Assembly: GCA_016208165.1 (NCBI GenBank)
Contig: JACQYL010000007.1
Span: 1 to 41,830 of the forward strand
Origin: Deltaproteobacteria bacterium
GTDB taxonomy: Bacteria; Desulfobacterota; Desulfarculia; JACQYL01
Reading direction: 5' to 3'
Length of the DNA: 41,830 nt
Shown here: piece after piece, positions 8,021 through 18,036 of the stretch
Position numbering within the stretch: the first letter of the stretch is position 1
How the letters are laid out: every line of letters begins with the position of its first letter
The notes under the pieces: generated by a model
Databases searched by the model: none
What the model saw: the letters and a program-made list of their open reading frames with translations, nothing else
What the model was told of the DNA's origin: nothing
Made by a program: the position numbers and the translations under genes

Positions 8021-8272
8021 TTACGCCCGACCAGCCGATCCCCACGGATACTCAGTCACGTATTCCAACGGGGCGTGCTGTTTGGCGGGCGCATAGTATA
8101 GAAACAGCCCTTCCATTTCAATCGGGAAGTGATCGTATTCATCGTCGCGTTCCGCCACGATCACGGGTTCTTCACCCAACCTTATGGCATGGCAGGGATT
8201 TTCGTTTTGAATGAGCACACTGACCTCCGTCACGATCTGCCATTTTTGCACCTGGCTGAAGTACTCTTCCAT
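8021..8272 (-). CDS. Small hypothetical protein (83 aa)
   Basis: I start it at the ATG at 8272 because AGAAGG lies 9 bases upstream; a longer frame reaches 8362 but lacks a ribosome site. The protein is acidic and begins MEEYFSQVQKW, with a Tyr/Pro-rich C-terminal part (LFLYYAPAKQH, VTEYPWGS). No transmembrane segment or known motif. It has no obvious operon partner; the next gene upstream is divergent. Function unknown, and reality as a gene is likely but not certain. Confidence 0.55.
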   Translation of the reverse strand: MEEYFSQVQKWQIVTEVSVLIQNENPCHAIRLGEEPVIVAERDDEYDHFPIEMEGLFLYYAPAKQHAPLEYVTEYPWGSAGRA

Positions 8273-8531
8273 ACAATTCATCCTTCTTGCAGTGGTTTCG
8301 GGTCTTTCATGAGCAAGATTTGTGCCTGCGAAATCCTTCGGATCTTTCTTAATCATGTTCATATGTTATCTCATGTATCGGCTCGTTCGGTCTCTGAATC
8401 TGTAACCGGAGTCCAAAAAGCGTCCAGACACTCATGTACACCGTATTTCTTGAAACTCTTGACGCTCCCTGGTATTCCATTTAGTGATCCTGTTTGCGCC
8501 CATCGAACGGACTTACCGACTGGAGCATGCT

Positions 8532-9479
8532 ATGGAAACAGTGTTGATAACAGGCGGCTGTGGATTCATTGGCTCGCATCTTGCCGAGCGGATCGTTCAA
8601 TCCGGATACAGGGTGAAAGTGTTCGATAATCTTTCCACGGGACACACTGAGAATATTGAACACCTTAAGCCGATGCCTGAACTGATCGAGGGCGATGTGA
8701 GGGATTTCGGGCAAGTGGAGCGGGTGACGCAGGGGGTGAATCGCGTCTTTCATCTGGCGGCGCTCGTTTCCGTTGCAGAGTCCGTTGAAAGACCCGTTCT
8801 CTGTCACGACGTGAATGTAACCGGAGCCCTCAATGTGCTGGAGGCTTGCCGCGTCCACCATGTTAAAAGGATGATACTGGCCAGCTCGGCCGCCGTGTAT
8901 GGATCCGAGCCCACGCTTCCGAAGTCCGAGGAAATGCTTCCTGCACCCGAATCCCCATATGCGGCGAGCAAACTGACCGGAGAGATGTATGCCAGGCTGT
9001 ACGCTCGGCTTTATGGGGTCGAGACCGTCAGTTTGCGATTTTTCAATGTTTACGGCCCTAGGCAGGATCCGTCTTCCATGTACTCCGGCGTGATCTCGCG
9101 CTTTACCCGTCAGATGCTCACAAATGAGACCTTGACTATTTTCGGCGACGGAAGGCAGACACGGGATTTCGTTTTTGTCAAAGATGTGGTTCAAGCGGCC
9201 GTGCTGGCGATGATTTCAACGGAGTTGGGCCGGGGAGAGGTAATGAATATTGCATCCGGCGCCTCCATATCGCTTCTGTCTCTGTTGGAAGCGCTGGAGT
9301 CCCTGACCGGCAGAAAGGTCGTTCCCTCGTTTGCCGAAGAACGGATTGGAGATGTGCGATATTCCGAAGCCAGTGTGGCCCGCATGCTCAATTTGTTAGG
9401 TTTCCGGGCCGTTCATTCGATCCGTTCAGGCCTCGAATCGTTGCTCTCATACGAAAGCTCGAGAATCAGCGGCGCATGA
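8532..9479 (+). CDS. NAD-dependent epimerase/dehydratase (UDP-sugar 4-epimerase-like, SDR family)
   Basis: 315 residues from the ATG at 8532, which has GGAG about 7 bases upstream; the longer frame from 8484 has no such site. The protein opens with the Rossmann motif LITGGCGFIGSHL and has the extended-SDR catalytic residues: SSAAVYG (Ser) near 127 and the YxxxK pair in YAASK near 147. FNVYGPRQDP and GRQTRDFVFVKDV are typical of UDP-glucose/N-acetylglucosamine 4-epimerases. It probably supplies sugar nucleotides for surface polysaccharide, but no glycosyltransferase gene is adjacent, so the substrate is open. Confidence 0.88.
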   Translation: METVLITGGCGFIGSHLAERIVQSGYRVKVFDNLSTGHTENIEHLKPMPELIEGDVRDFGQVERVTQGVNRVFHLAALVSVAESVERPVLCHDVNVTGALNVLEACRVHHVKRMILASSAAVYGSEPTLPKSEEMLPAPESPYAASKLTGEMYARLYARLYGVETVSLRFFNVYGPRQDPSSMYSGVISRFTRQMLTNETLTIFGDGRQTRDFVFVKDVVQAAVLAMISTELGRGEVMNIASGASISLLSLLEALESLTGRKVVPSFAEERIGDVRYSEASVARMLNLLGFRAVHSIRSGLESLLSYESSRISGA

Positions 9480-9619
9480 ACTGTGACATTTTCGATTGCA
9501 ACCTCTGAGCCTCTCGCCCTATACTCGCGATAAATCCAACTGTGCCGGCCGCGCTACGGTGCGACGGATTGGATTATATGGCCTTGGCGTAACTGATTTA
9601 CCACTAGGAGGAACAAATC

Positions 9620-10255
9620 ATGCGGCATAATTTACTGGCAGCGTCGGCGTTGGCCGTGGCTCTCATGATGGTGCTATCCTGCGCTTCGACTCCCGGCGTT
9701 CCGGATTACGAAAAACAATTCAACGCCCGGGTTTTTACGAACGTGGCCCGAGATAAGGTCACAGTGATTTCGGCCAAGCGATTCGGAGAAAACTGCCGAA
9801 TCGTGATGGATCCGTCCTTTGACTCCAGACCCTTCGAAGTGGTCCTGTCCGGTGAATCGGAGAAGACCGTGGACCTGCTGGCAGATAGAGGGCTTGGGAT
9901 GATGGTGCCCGTTATGATGCCCGCTTACTTCCAGGACGCTTCTGTCGTTGCCGAAGCGCCCGCCGACGGCGCTTCCTACGCCTTCAAGCTCGAAATCCAA
10001 AGTTTGAAGGCCGATGTGGTGGAAGCGGACAAAAGGGTCGTCCAGGTGGAAGTGGTGCTTTCAGCCGAGGTTTCCGACCCCGGGGGAACGCAAGTGGTCA
10101 AGACGGAAGGTGTTGGAACGGGGGAGAGGACATACGCCTATCGTCTGTATCCAACAGTTGAACTGGCCTGTGCCCATGCCCTTGGGAATGCGCTCAACGA
10201 TCTTGGAAGAAAGCTGACCACGGACGCGCCCCAACTGGCGAGTTTACTTCAATAG
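9620..10255 (+). CDS. Predicted lipoprotein, unknown function
   Basis: 211 residues behind a strong AGGAGG ribosome site (9606-9611). The signal peptide ends in VLSC with Cys21 as lipidation site, followed by ASTPG. The mature part has beta-strand-like segments and one Cys pair (C60 region NCRIVMD; C182 region ELACAHALG). The general appearance, with a signal, a strand-rich middle and a C-terminal helix ending LASLLQ, is like YajG-type outer-membrane-associated lipoproteins, but I see no decisive motif. It stands alone between the epimerase gene and the convergent PilZ gene. Confidence 0.75.
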   Translation: MRHNLLAASALAVALMMVLSCASTPGVPDYEKQFNARVFTNVARDKVTVISAKRFGENCRIVMDPSFDSRPFEVVLSGESEKTVDLLADRGLGMMVPVMMPAYFQDASVVAEAPADGASYAFKLEIQSLKADVVEADKRVVQVEVVLSAEVSDPGGTQVVKTEGVGTGERTYAYRLYPTVELACAHALGNALNDLGRKLTTDAPQLASLLQ

Positions 10256-10279
10256 GGAAGACGGCGCGGGCGGTCCGAT

Positions 10280-10876
10280 TCAGGCCGAGAATTGGGCGAT
10301 CATCTGGACGAGTTCAGCGAGAGCCTTCGGTGTCTGATGGAAGGATACGCCCGCGAGGAACCGGTCATCCTTGGAAGTCACGTTTCGAATGGCGCCTGTC
10401 AGATTGTGGATGTTATCCTGCGATGGACAGTGAATCATGATCACGATGACGCGACCGACTTCGAGACCTCCCGGTTCCTCCGCAGTCAGAAGGCATCCTT
10501 GGAGGGATAGATCCAGGATGGTCCCTTTGCCTTCGAATCCTTCACACTTGAAAGTGGCTTCCAGATTGGTTTTGTAGCGCGGCATCGCCCTGAGAGAGCG
10601 GTGCTCGGCGTCGGTTGGATACCGGATGATCGTGAAAGGGAAGGGCTTGAAAACGTTCTCGATCACCCAGGATCGGAACCCCCAATAGACCCCGTCTTCA
10701 ATGTAGCGGAAGATGTACTCCTTTTTCTGGTGGAGGTATATCGGCTTTCCACCGGCCATCGGCAGATCCAGAATCACATATTTATCTTCCCTCCATCCCC
10801 GAATTCGAGAAAAACACGTCGCTTTTTCCGCTCCTGCTCCAAGATCAATGGTAACGAGGGTGTCTACTGAGAACAT
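10280..10876 (-). CDS. YcgR-like PilZ-domain protein (c-di-GMP receptor)
   Basis: 198 residues. The N-terminal half resembles the flagellar-brake-type YcgR_N domain. The C-terminal half is a PilZ domain with both binding elements intact: RAMPR (RxxxR, near residue 96) and DLSLQG ([D/N]xSxxG, near 123), followed by a strand ending GVSFHQT. Such proteins bind cyclic di-GMP and alter flagellar or surface behaviour in the cytoplasm. AAGG lies 7 bases before the ATG. No flagellar gene is in the window, so the output is not visible. Confidence 0.88.
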   Translation of the reverse strand: MFSVDTLVTIDLGAGAEKATCFSRIRGWREDKYVILDLPMAGGKPIYLHQKKEYIFRYIEDGVYWGFRSWVIENVFKPFPFTIIRYPTDAEHRSLRAMPRYKTNLEATFKCEGFEGKGTILDLSLQGCLLTAEEPGGLEVGRVIVIMIHCPSQDNIHNLTGAIRNVTSKDDRFLAGVSFHQTPKALAELVQMIAQFSA

Positions 10877-10981
10877 GCGGCCGCCTTAGCTCAGATTGCT
10901 TTTTTCCGATTTTCTTAGAACATACCAAAAAAACAGCCGTACATCCAGCCTATTGATAGGCATTCAATTCCGGACGAGCGG

Positions 10982-12091
10982 TTATACGGTTTCGTTTCCC
11001 CTGAGAGGTTCTACTCGATCCCCCGGCGATGCTCCGGAAATCAACTCTTCGAACAGATCCCCCAGCTCGACGGACTGCGACACGGCTTGATTCCAGCGAC
11101 GAATACGCTCTTGAGGTTCATCCTTAAAGCGTATCCAATCGTCGCGATCCGGAAAGCGGCCATCCGGAAGCGTTTCAACATAACGGGGGCCTGGAGAAAC
11201 GGTCACAACCTGGTTCAGTCCGGGAAGTCGCCCGTACAACGTCGGTGCTTTTTTGTCCAGCCACGAAGGATAGAGGGGGCCGCCGTGATGGACGATAAGC
11301 ACGATTTCGTCCGGATTAAGATCCGGTTCGTGTTTCCAGACGTATTCGGCCAGACCGCCGTCACAATAGGCGCCCGCAGGCGCTCCGGAGATTCCACGCA
11401 CTGGACCTACCCTGAACGGCACCGCCCCTGTGGCCGCCAGGATCAGGCGGAGATGATTCCGGACGAGTGGAAAACGTCGCCATACCCTCGAAGCACGCCC
11501 ATTTTCTCGGGGTTCGGAGGTGGTCGTAAAAGAAACGTTCTCCCAGAACAAGCGCTCGAACCGCGGGGTCATGAAATGGAAACCCATGGCCAAAGCGAAA
11601 CCCACGAACGAAAGGGGAGCAAGGTTCGAAGCCAGAAGATGCCGGAGGCGGGCGGTCTGGATGCTCAGATCATATGAAGGGTGGGAGGTTACGTACCCTG
11701 CGTCTTCTTCCGAAATGAACGCCCTAACTGCTTTCCTTACGGTCTCGAGCCGGTCCATAGTCGATTCGGCGCTTCCGAAGTGCATGTGGATATAGGCTTG
11801 CCTGAAGCGGGCCAATGCCTCAAGAGGGTCTTTGCACGCCAGCGCCGCCATTCTCCACGCCCCGGCCGAGGCGCCGCTCAAAAGCACGCGCGCCGGTCCC
11901 TGTTGCAGCGCGGCGGTTCGCGCAATTACCTCGTCGATGGCGGCAAACGAGCACCATCGCGGCCCTGTCGCCGGGCCGGCGAAGACGCGTATGCGTTCGG
12001 GTGCGATGCCCTCGTCGCGAATTTGAGTGATTAGGCCGCTGCCGGCACGGATTCGCAATTTAGAGGGAAATTGGTTATTCAAACTCATCAT
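10982..12091 (-). CDS. Patatin-like phospholipase
   Basis: 369 residues. The catalytic dyad of patatins is visible: nucleophile Ser in GASAGAW near residue 73 and Asp in DGGL near 244 (CDGGLAEYV). An FAGPATGPRWCSF stretch upstream of the Ser supplies the Gly-rich oxyanion region. No signal peptide is seen, so it may be cytoplasmic or membrane-associated. Family members hydrolyse acyl esters of phospholipids or similar lipids. Two ATGs at the start (12091 and 12088) follow GGAGGAGAG. It stands alone, about 100 bases from the PilZ gene. Confidence 0.85.
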   Translation of the reverse strand: MMSLNNQFPSKLRIRAGSGLITQIRDEGIAPERIRVFAGPATGPRWCSFAAIDEVIARTAALQQGPARVLLSGASAGAWRMAALACKDPLEALARFRQAYIHMHFGSAESTMDRLETVRKAVRAFISEEDAGYVTSHPSYDLSIQTARLRHLLASNLAPLSFVGFALAMGFHFMTPRFERLFWENVSFTTTSEPRENGRASRVWRRFPLVRNHLRLILAATGAVPFRVGPVRGISGAPAGAYCDGGLAEYVWKHEPDLNPDEIVLIVHHGGPLYPSWLDKKAPTLYGRLPGLNQVVTVSPGPRYVETLPDGRFPDRDDWIRFKDEPQERIRRWNQAVSQSVELGDLFEELISGASPGDRVEPLRGNETV

Positions 12092-12182
12092 ACTTCAAGC
12101 TCTCCTCCTCGGCTCGGACGCCTATGAACTCATCCCCATCCATGATGCCTTTCGTGAGATTGATACGCAAGGCAGTTTTCCT

Positions 12183-12210
12183 TTGACATTTTATAAAGGT
12201 AGTCTATATT
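12183..12210 (+). promoter_or_regulatory. Sigma-70 type promoter upstream of the transpeptidase gene
   Basis: A perfect -35 TTGACA (12183-12188) is followed after 16 bases by TATATT (12205-12210). It lies 60 bases before the annotated start of the penicillin-binding protein and points toward it. Confidence 0.6.
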
Positions 12211-12269
12211 CATGCCTCAGTCATGAAAAATGAACCTGAAATTATCTTCGGACAATTTGTATCTCGCGT

Positions 12270-13622
12270 ATGGATCTGATCGTTCCTCCTCAACCAGAGC
12301 GCATGCATCAGCGAACGCAATTGCGCGTGTCGAGGAAACGGGGCTGCATCATGATCCTGTGTTTTGTCTTGTCCCTTATGTTCGCGTTCACCACATGGTT
12401 CGTCTTTGGTACCTTAGCCATCCCCCCCGATCCCGTTCAACAAGGTAACGAAGATCCTCCCGATTCGCCCCATCGATTTACACGAGCACAGGTAACGCAA
12501 CTGGTCTCCCGCATAGAGAAGCGGCTGGATGAGGAAACCGTTTTCGTGATTGCCGGGCAAAACGCACGACCTCTGTATTTGCAGACGACCATTGACCTGG
12601 AAGTTCAGAAAAAAATCAAAAACTTGTTGGAGCAGAGCGGCGCCGAAGCCGGCGCCGTGGTGGTGGTAAACCCACAGAACGGACGCGTTACGGCATTGGC
12701 CGATTTCGGGAGAGCCGACGGCATGCCGGTGTGGTCCGCGAGGTTCCCCGCCGCCAGCATCTTTAAAATCATAACTGCGGCGGCGGCCCTGGAAGAAGGA
12801 GCTGTGACTCCCGAAAGCAAGATTCCTTTCAGTGGTGGGAAATACACCCTGTATAAGAAGAACCTGAAATTAGAAGCAAACCGTTACAGCCAGTACGTAC
12901 GTTTTGATGGTGCGTTCGCTCAATCCATCAATTCGATCTTCGGAAAGGTCGGCCTGCATTTGACCGGACCGAAAATCCTGGCCAAATACGCTAGGCTCTT
13001 CGGTTTTGAAGAAAAAATCCAGTGCGACGTGCCCATCGAGACCAGTTGCCTTCTGGTCCCTGAATCGGATTTTCAAGTAGCGGAACTGGCATCCGGGTAC
13101 AACCGAGTCACGCAGATTTCTCCCATCCACGCCGCATCTCTGCCCGTGGCTGTTCTGAACGATGGGATTCAACCCGTGGTCTCCGTTGTGGACAAGATCA
13201 GAGACGCCGACGACCACAACTACTACTTGGGTCCGGTCATAGGTTCGGAGCGGATCATTTCCGCGGATTCGGCCAGGCAGTTACGCACACTCATGCAGGC
13301 TACGATCGAAAAGGGCACGTGTTCGAGGGCGTTTCGCAACATACGGCGATACACCCAACATGATCTTGCAGAAGTAGGGGGCAAGACCGGCAACATCGGT
13401 AACGAAGAACATACATTGAGATACGAATGGTTTGTTGGATACGTGCTGGATAAGAAGGAGAACCGGTCGATGGCTTTGGCCGTCTTGATGATCCACGGCG
13501 ACAGACTTGGATTTCGGGCGCATAGGATAGGGGCTACCCTGGTGAAAGATTTCCTGTGCTCTGAAGTCCCTTGGGGATCGGCCGGAGGAACACGCGAGCA
13601 GGCTTCCGCGCGTCCGTTATAG
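12270..13622 (+). CDS. Penicillin-binding transpeptidase without glycosyltransferase domain
   Basis: 450 residues in the longest form. An Arg/Lys-rich N-terminus precedes one membrane anchor (about residues 28-50), then a periplasmic transpeptidase domain. All three active-site motifs are present: SxxK in ASIFK (S163/K166), SxN in QSINSIFG, and KTG in GGKTGNIG. No glycosyltransferase domain precedes it, so it is a stand-alone D,D-transpeptidase that would cross-link peptidoglycan. The C-terminal tail past residue 425 is short and basic. The start is uncertain: ATGs at 12270, 12303 and 12351 are in frame and none has a strong ribosome site. No morphogenesis genes (mreB, rodA) are adjacent. Confidence 0.85.
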   Translation: MDLIVPPQPERMHQRTQLRVSRKRGCIMILCFVLSLMFAFTTWFVFGTLAIPPDPVQQGNEDPPDSPHRFTRAQVTQLVSRIEKRLDEETVFVIAGQNARPLYLQTTIDLEVQKKIKNLLEQSGAEAGAVVVVNPQNGRVTALADFGRADGMPVWSARFPAASIFKIITAAAALEEGAVTPESKIPFSGGKYTLYKKNLKLEANRYSQYVRFDGAFAQSINSIFGKVGLHLTGPKILAKYARLFGFEEKIQCDVPIETSCLLVPESDFQVAELASGYNRVTQISPIHAASLPVAVLNDGIQPVVSVVDKIRDADDHNYYLGPVIGSERIISADSARQLRTLMQATIEKGTCSRAFRNIRRYTQHDLAEVGGKTGNIGNEEHTLRYEWFVGYVLDKKENRSMALAVLMIHGDRLGFRAHRIGATLVKDFLCSEVPWGSAGGTREQASARPL

Positions 13623-13679
13623 ACCGCCTCAACTCGAATCGGGATTCTCGCAGCAAGGAAGGCGAAAGCCCGGAGCGGG

Positions 13680-14075
13680 CTAGACCCTGAGATACAACGG
13701 CTTCGAGAAATCCGGGGGCAATTTTAGTGCACACTCGGAGACGATCCCCGCCACCTCCAACTCGTCTCTGTGGCTAGTGTCTATTTGTAGTACTCCCGAA
13801 CCGAACCGTTTCCGCACGATGGAAAGAGCCTCTTCGATCTTCTGTGAGATATGGTGCAACACCGGCGGATTTTCATGGAGGTGCAGCCAGTAGTCCCTCG
13901 TTACCAGCGTCGGCGAATATATCCGAAGGTACTTACGAATCCGCCCGTTGCTCGCGATGATGTTTGGTCTGCCCGGTTTTGCCACCAGGAGGCTCCGGCT
14001 AACCTGCTGGATGGCCCTCAGGGTAGTGGTGCTTTTTCCGGAACCGTCGATTCCGACCACCGCTAACCGCAACAT
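13680..14075 (-). pseudogene. P-loop (thymidylate-kinase-like) protein, apparently internally deleted
   Basis: 131 residues. The Walker A motif GIDGSGKST (residues 8-16) and the following helix are well preserved, and the C-terminal half (DYWLHLHENPPVL, VLQIDTSHRDELEVAGI) resembles the end of dTMP-kinase-like P-loop kinases. Those enzymes are usually 200 residues or more. The middle, which should carry the DR/nucleoside-binding block, Walker-B-like strand and LID, is missing, while the frame stays open. This suggests an in-frame deletion near residues 50-60. It may be a non-catalytic remnant or a reduced but expressed protein. It lies 6 bases from the stop of the gene upstream on the same strand, so the two likely form an operon. 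Confidence 0.55.
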
Positions 14076-14081
14076 AACCGG

Positions 14082-14417
14082 TTACTTCTTCACCAGACTG
14101 ATGACCTTTCCGCTTTTGGCTCCGTTCTTTTCCGGTTTCGGCTTGGAGGGAACACGGGAAGCATAAGGCTCGACCCTTTGGATGCGCATGGGGACCGACT
14201 GCATCGTGAACTCTTCACCTCGTATTTGCTGGTCATCGAGAATCCAGACGATGCTCTGAAATTCCGAATTGTCGAGACTGAGCGGAAGGATTCGCACTTG
14301 CCACCATCCGGGTTTTCGATCCGCGACGATCTCCTCGACGCGGGCGAAAAAACCGGGATTGTGTTGCACATGTATCAGAATAAGATCGTTTTCTACAATC
14401 GCCCGAGGGTTTTCCAT
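14082..14417 (-). CDS. Hypothetical protein, beta-rich with basic C-terminal tail
   Basis: 111 residues from the ATG at 14417, which has GGAG 10 bases upstream and begins MENPRAIVENDLILIHV; an upstream ATG at 14513 would add 32 unsupported residues. Alternating hydrophobic strands (LILIHVQ, FFARVEEI, WWQVRILPL) suggest a small barrel, then QIRGEEFTM and a Lys/Pro-rich tail ending SLVKK. Proteins with this opening are found in deltaproteobacteria, but no function is known to me. Directly upstream of the P-loop gene and divergent from malate dehydrogenase across a 200-base AT-rich spacer. Confidence 0.65.
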   Translation of the reverse strand: MENPRAIVENDLILIHVQHNPGFFARVEEIVADRKPGWWQVRILPLSLDNSEFQSIVWILDDQQIRGEEFTMQSVPMRIQRVEPYASRVPSKPKPEKNGAKSGKVISLVKK

Positions 14418-14546
14418 GATGAGGTCTCTCCGGTTTCTTGGACTTCGTCGTTTTTCTGCTCTTGAGTCTAAAACATGAAAACGGTTAATATCAAAATAAT
14501 TTGCAGAAGACAAAATGCTCTTTGCGAGATACGCTTAATAATTTAA

Positions 14547-15554
<1,008 letters not shown>

Positions 15555-15584
15555 TTCGTTGGAGCCGTTTTTCAGCCTTGTTGC

Positions 15585-15616
15585 GCGGTCCGCTCCGAAA
15601 GACTCGGGCGGACCGC
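15585..15616 (+). terminator. Strong hairpin after mdh
   Basis: GCGGTCCGC (15585-15593) pairs perfectly with GCGGACCGC (15608-15616), and an inner CCGA/TCGG extends the stem across one bulged T. No clear T-run follows, so it may end transcription weakly or protect the mdh 3' end. Confidence 0.45.
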
Positions 15617-15713
15617 CGGGTTGATAACTTTAGTTTACATAATACTTCTTATCAGACGTAACGCGGAACCCATAAGAACACCCCAATGCTCTACCAGGAG
15701 GTCCTCCTTTCAC

Positions 15714-16469
15714 GTGTCTCTCGAACACATCACCATCGTCCTGCATAAACCGCACTATCCGGAAAACATCGGCGCAGCGGCGCGAGCCGCCATGAACATG
15801 GGCATTCATTGTCTGCGCGTCGTGGCGCCCGAAAATTGGGACCTCGGACGGGCCCTCAAACTCTCCACTCACGTCGCCGCCGATCTGATCAAGAATCTGG
15901 AGACCTACGATACGCTGTCCGAAGCGCTCCGGCCTTTCACCTACATCGTGGGCACCACCTCCCGCATCGGACGAAAACGTCCCGTTACCTCGACTCCCCG
16001 CGCCACGGCCGCCAGATTGGTCGAAATCGCACCCGAAAACCGGATCGCTTTACTTTTCGGACCCGAAGATCGCGGTCTCAGTAACGATGATTTGAAGTTC
16101 TGCCATGAAGTGGTCCTCGTGCCCACGGCCGACTTCCACTCGTTGAACGTGGCGCAGGCCGTGCTGATTCTGGCTTACGAATGCTTTCTTGCATTTAACG
16201 AGAAATCGCCGAAACCCGAGCCCAAACGAAAGCCCCTGGCCACCGCCGCAGACCTGGAACGCATGTACGCGCGTCTCGAGCATACGCTCGCCCGAATCGA
16301 CTTCATCGACCCCCGGAATCCGGAATACTGGATGCAAAAACTAAGGCGGAGCCTTGGCCGTTTTCCATTGACGCGTCAGGATGCGGATCTGATACTGGGG
16401 CTCTGCAGGCAAATCGATTGGGCCCAGGAAGCTAAACAAAATATAAGCAATAATAATGAACTGTTATGA
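15714..16469 (+). CDS. trmJ: TrmJ-type tRNA (cytidine/uridine-2'-O-)-methyltransferase
   Basis: 251 residues from the GTG at 15714, with AGGAGG 11 bases upstream; the homologous region begins exactly there (VSLEHITIVLHKPHYPENIG). The SPOUT-fold motifs are present: PENIGAAARAAMNMG (motif 1), ALLFGPEDRGLSN (motif 2) and SLNVAQAVLILAYE (motif 3), which form the knotted SAM site. TrmJ methylates the 2'-O of nucleotide 32 in tRNA anticodon loops. The C-terminal extension (residues about 165-250) fits TrmJ rather than the shorter TrmL. No operon partner is needed; the next gene is 54 bases on. Confidence 0.88.
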   Translation: MSLEHITIVLHKPHYPENIGAAARAAMNMGIHCLRVVAPENWDLGRALKLSTHVAADLIKNLETYDTLSEALRPFTYIVGTTSRIGRKRPVTSTPRATAARLVEIAPENRIALLFGPEDRGLSNDDLKFCHEVVLVPTADFHSLNVAQAVLILAYECFLAFNEKSPKPEPKRKPLATAADLERMYARLEHTLARIDFIDPRNPEYWMQKLRRSLGRFPLTRQDADLILGLCRQIDWAQEAKQNISNNNELL

Positions 16470-16523
16470 TAATAAATTAGAGTCATTAATCATATAATAC
16501 GCGAAAGCTGCAATGCCTACGAA

Positions 16524-17453
16524 ATGAACCGATCGCCTCGAATAACATTCTTAGGTACCGGAGGAGCCTGGGGAGTTCCCGAGTTCGGATGCACGTGCAG
16601 GATCTGCATGGGTATGCTTGAGAAAAGCGAGCGTAGAATGAGAACTGCCCTCTTTTGGGAAGGCAACGAACGGATCCTGATCGACTGCGGCCCCGATATC
16701 CATCAGCAGATGAGGGAATACCGCCTTAGAAGGCCCGACGCCGTTCTGATCACCCACGAGCACAGCGACCACTATATCGGTCTGGACGAGTTGGTATCGT
16801 TCCGGCGTTGTCTCCCAAAAGACGACTATCAACCAATCCCGCTATACGCCACGGAGAAAGCGTTCGAAACGATTGAACTCCGCTTCGGATACCTCATGCC
16901 GAGCGTGTTCGAAAAGCGCGTCGCGATTCCCGGAGAGCCCTTGAACGGTCTGAACACACTGGTGATCCCGTTCAAAACGTACCACGGTGACGTGGCCGGA
17001 GGTTCCGTGGGATACGCCTTGGAAGATTTCGGGTCCAGGCTATGTTATACATCGGATTTCAGCGCCTTGCCGGAGGAGCCGTCCGTATTGTTCCGACCGG
17101 ACGTGTTGGTCATACAGGCCTACTGGCTGAACGAGCCCGCGTTCAATCGCCCGAACCATATGAGTTTCCAGAACGCCTTGGCCTATATCAGGCGATGGGC
17201 GCCGAAAAGCGCCTACCTGACGCACATTGGAGATCAGGACCAGGTACCTGGCGACCCGGCAAACCGATTCCTCAAGAAGACCCCTCCAAAGGAGCCGCTT
17301 CGCCACCCGACGTCGGGCCGGATCTATCCGATACCGCTGTGCCAGGAAGAATGGGAGAGGATTGTTTCTGAAATCTGCAGGGACCGCCAAATTCAAACCG
17401 AGATTCACGTTGCCTACGATGGACTCACCGTAGAAGTGGCGAAGCCATCGTAA
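16524..17453 (+). CDS. PhnP-like MBL-fold phosphodiesterase/hydrolase
   Basis: 309 residues. The opening FLGTGGAWGVPEFGCTCRIC is the PhnP/MBL signature, including the Cys pair, followed by LIDCGPD, the metal motif THEHSDH near residue 76, and later YTSDFSAL and LTHIGDQD. These are the PhnP-family ligands. PhnP hydrolyses cyclic ribose phosphates in phosphonate use, and other relatives act on different cyclic phosphodiesters; no phn genes are here, so the substrate is open. It lies 19 bases before a HAD phosphatase gene on the same strand, and the two may act together or simply share a transcript. Confidence 0.82.
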   Translation: MNRSPRITFLGTGGAWGVPEFGCTCRICMGMLEKSERRMRTALFWEGNERILIDCGPDIHQQMREYRLRRPDAVLITHEHSDHYIGLDELVSFRRCLPKDDYQPIPLYATEKAFETIELRFGYLMPSVFEKRVAIPGEPLNGLNTLVIPFKTYHGDVAGGSVGYALEDFGSRLCYTSDFSALPEEPSVLFRPDVLVIQAYWLNEPAFNRPNHMSFQNALAYIRRWAPKSAYLTHIGDQDQVPGDPANRFLKKTPPKEPLRHPTSGRIYPIPLCQEEWERIVSEICRDRQIQTEIHVAYDGLTVEVAKPS

Positions 17454-17472
17454 AGCAAAACAGGAGTCAGCC

Positions 17473-17940
17473 ATGCGCATGGATATTCCCGGCGCCGGAA
17501 ATCTCGTCCTGGACTATCTGGTCCTCGATTTCACGGGTACCTTATCCATCAGTGGGTATCTTATCCCGGGCGTTGCGGAACGGCTCAAAGACCTGTCGAA
17601 CCAGTTGAAGATCAACGTACTGACCGCGGATACCTTCGGAAAAGTCCGACAGGCCCTGGACGGCTTGCCGGTGAAACTCACCATCATGGACCGGGCGCCT
17701 GAAGACAGGTTCAAAGAAGCCTTTGTCGAGAGTTTGGGCGCGGACAGAGTGGCGGCCATGGGAAACGGCAACAACGACCGGCTCATGTTGAAAAAAGCGG
17801 CTCTCGGCGTGGCGGTGATCGAAGGTGAAGGGTGTTCCGTACAGACCCTTGTGAACGCGGATCTCGTGGTAAACAGCATTCTGGATGGCCTCGACTTGCT
17901 CCGCGAACCGCTGCGCATCAGAGCCGGGCTGCGGTTCTGA
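17473..17940 (+). CDS. HAD-family phosphatase, soluble P-type-ATPase-like
   Basis: 155 residues. Motif I is DFTGTLS (DxT instead of the classic DxD), motif II is in NVLTADTFG, and motif IV is MGNGNNDRLMLKKA. This matches small soluble proteins related to the phosphorylation domain of P-type ATPases. Replacement of the second Asp by Thr is also seen in P-type ATPases, so phosphoryl transfer may still occur. Ribosome site AGGAG at about 17462. Substrate unknown. It lies 19 bases after the PhnP-like gene. Confidence 0.78.
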   Translation: MRMDIPGAGNLVLDYLVLDFTGTLSISGYLIPGVAERLKDLSNQLKINVLTADTFGKVRQALDGLPVKLTIMDRAPEDRFKEAFVESLGADRVAAMGNGNNDRLMLKKAALGVAVIEGEGCSVQTLVNADLVVNSILDGLDLLREPLRIRAGLRF

Positions 17941-18036
17941 AGGCGGGTCGGGTATCCCGGGCTCACCCGGAAGACGACGCATAAACGACTTCAGCGCGTT
18001 TTCATCGTGCGCCTGTGGTCGGATGACCGGCCCGGT

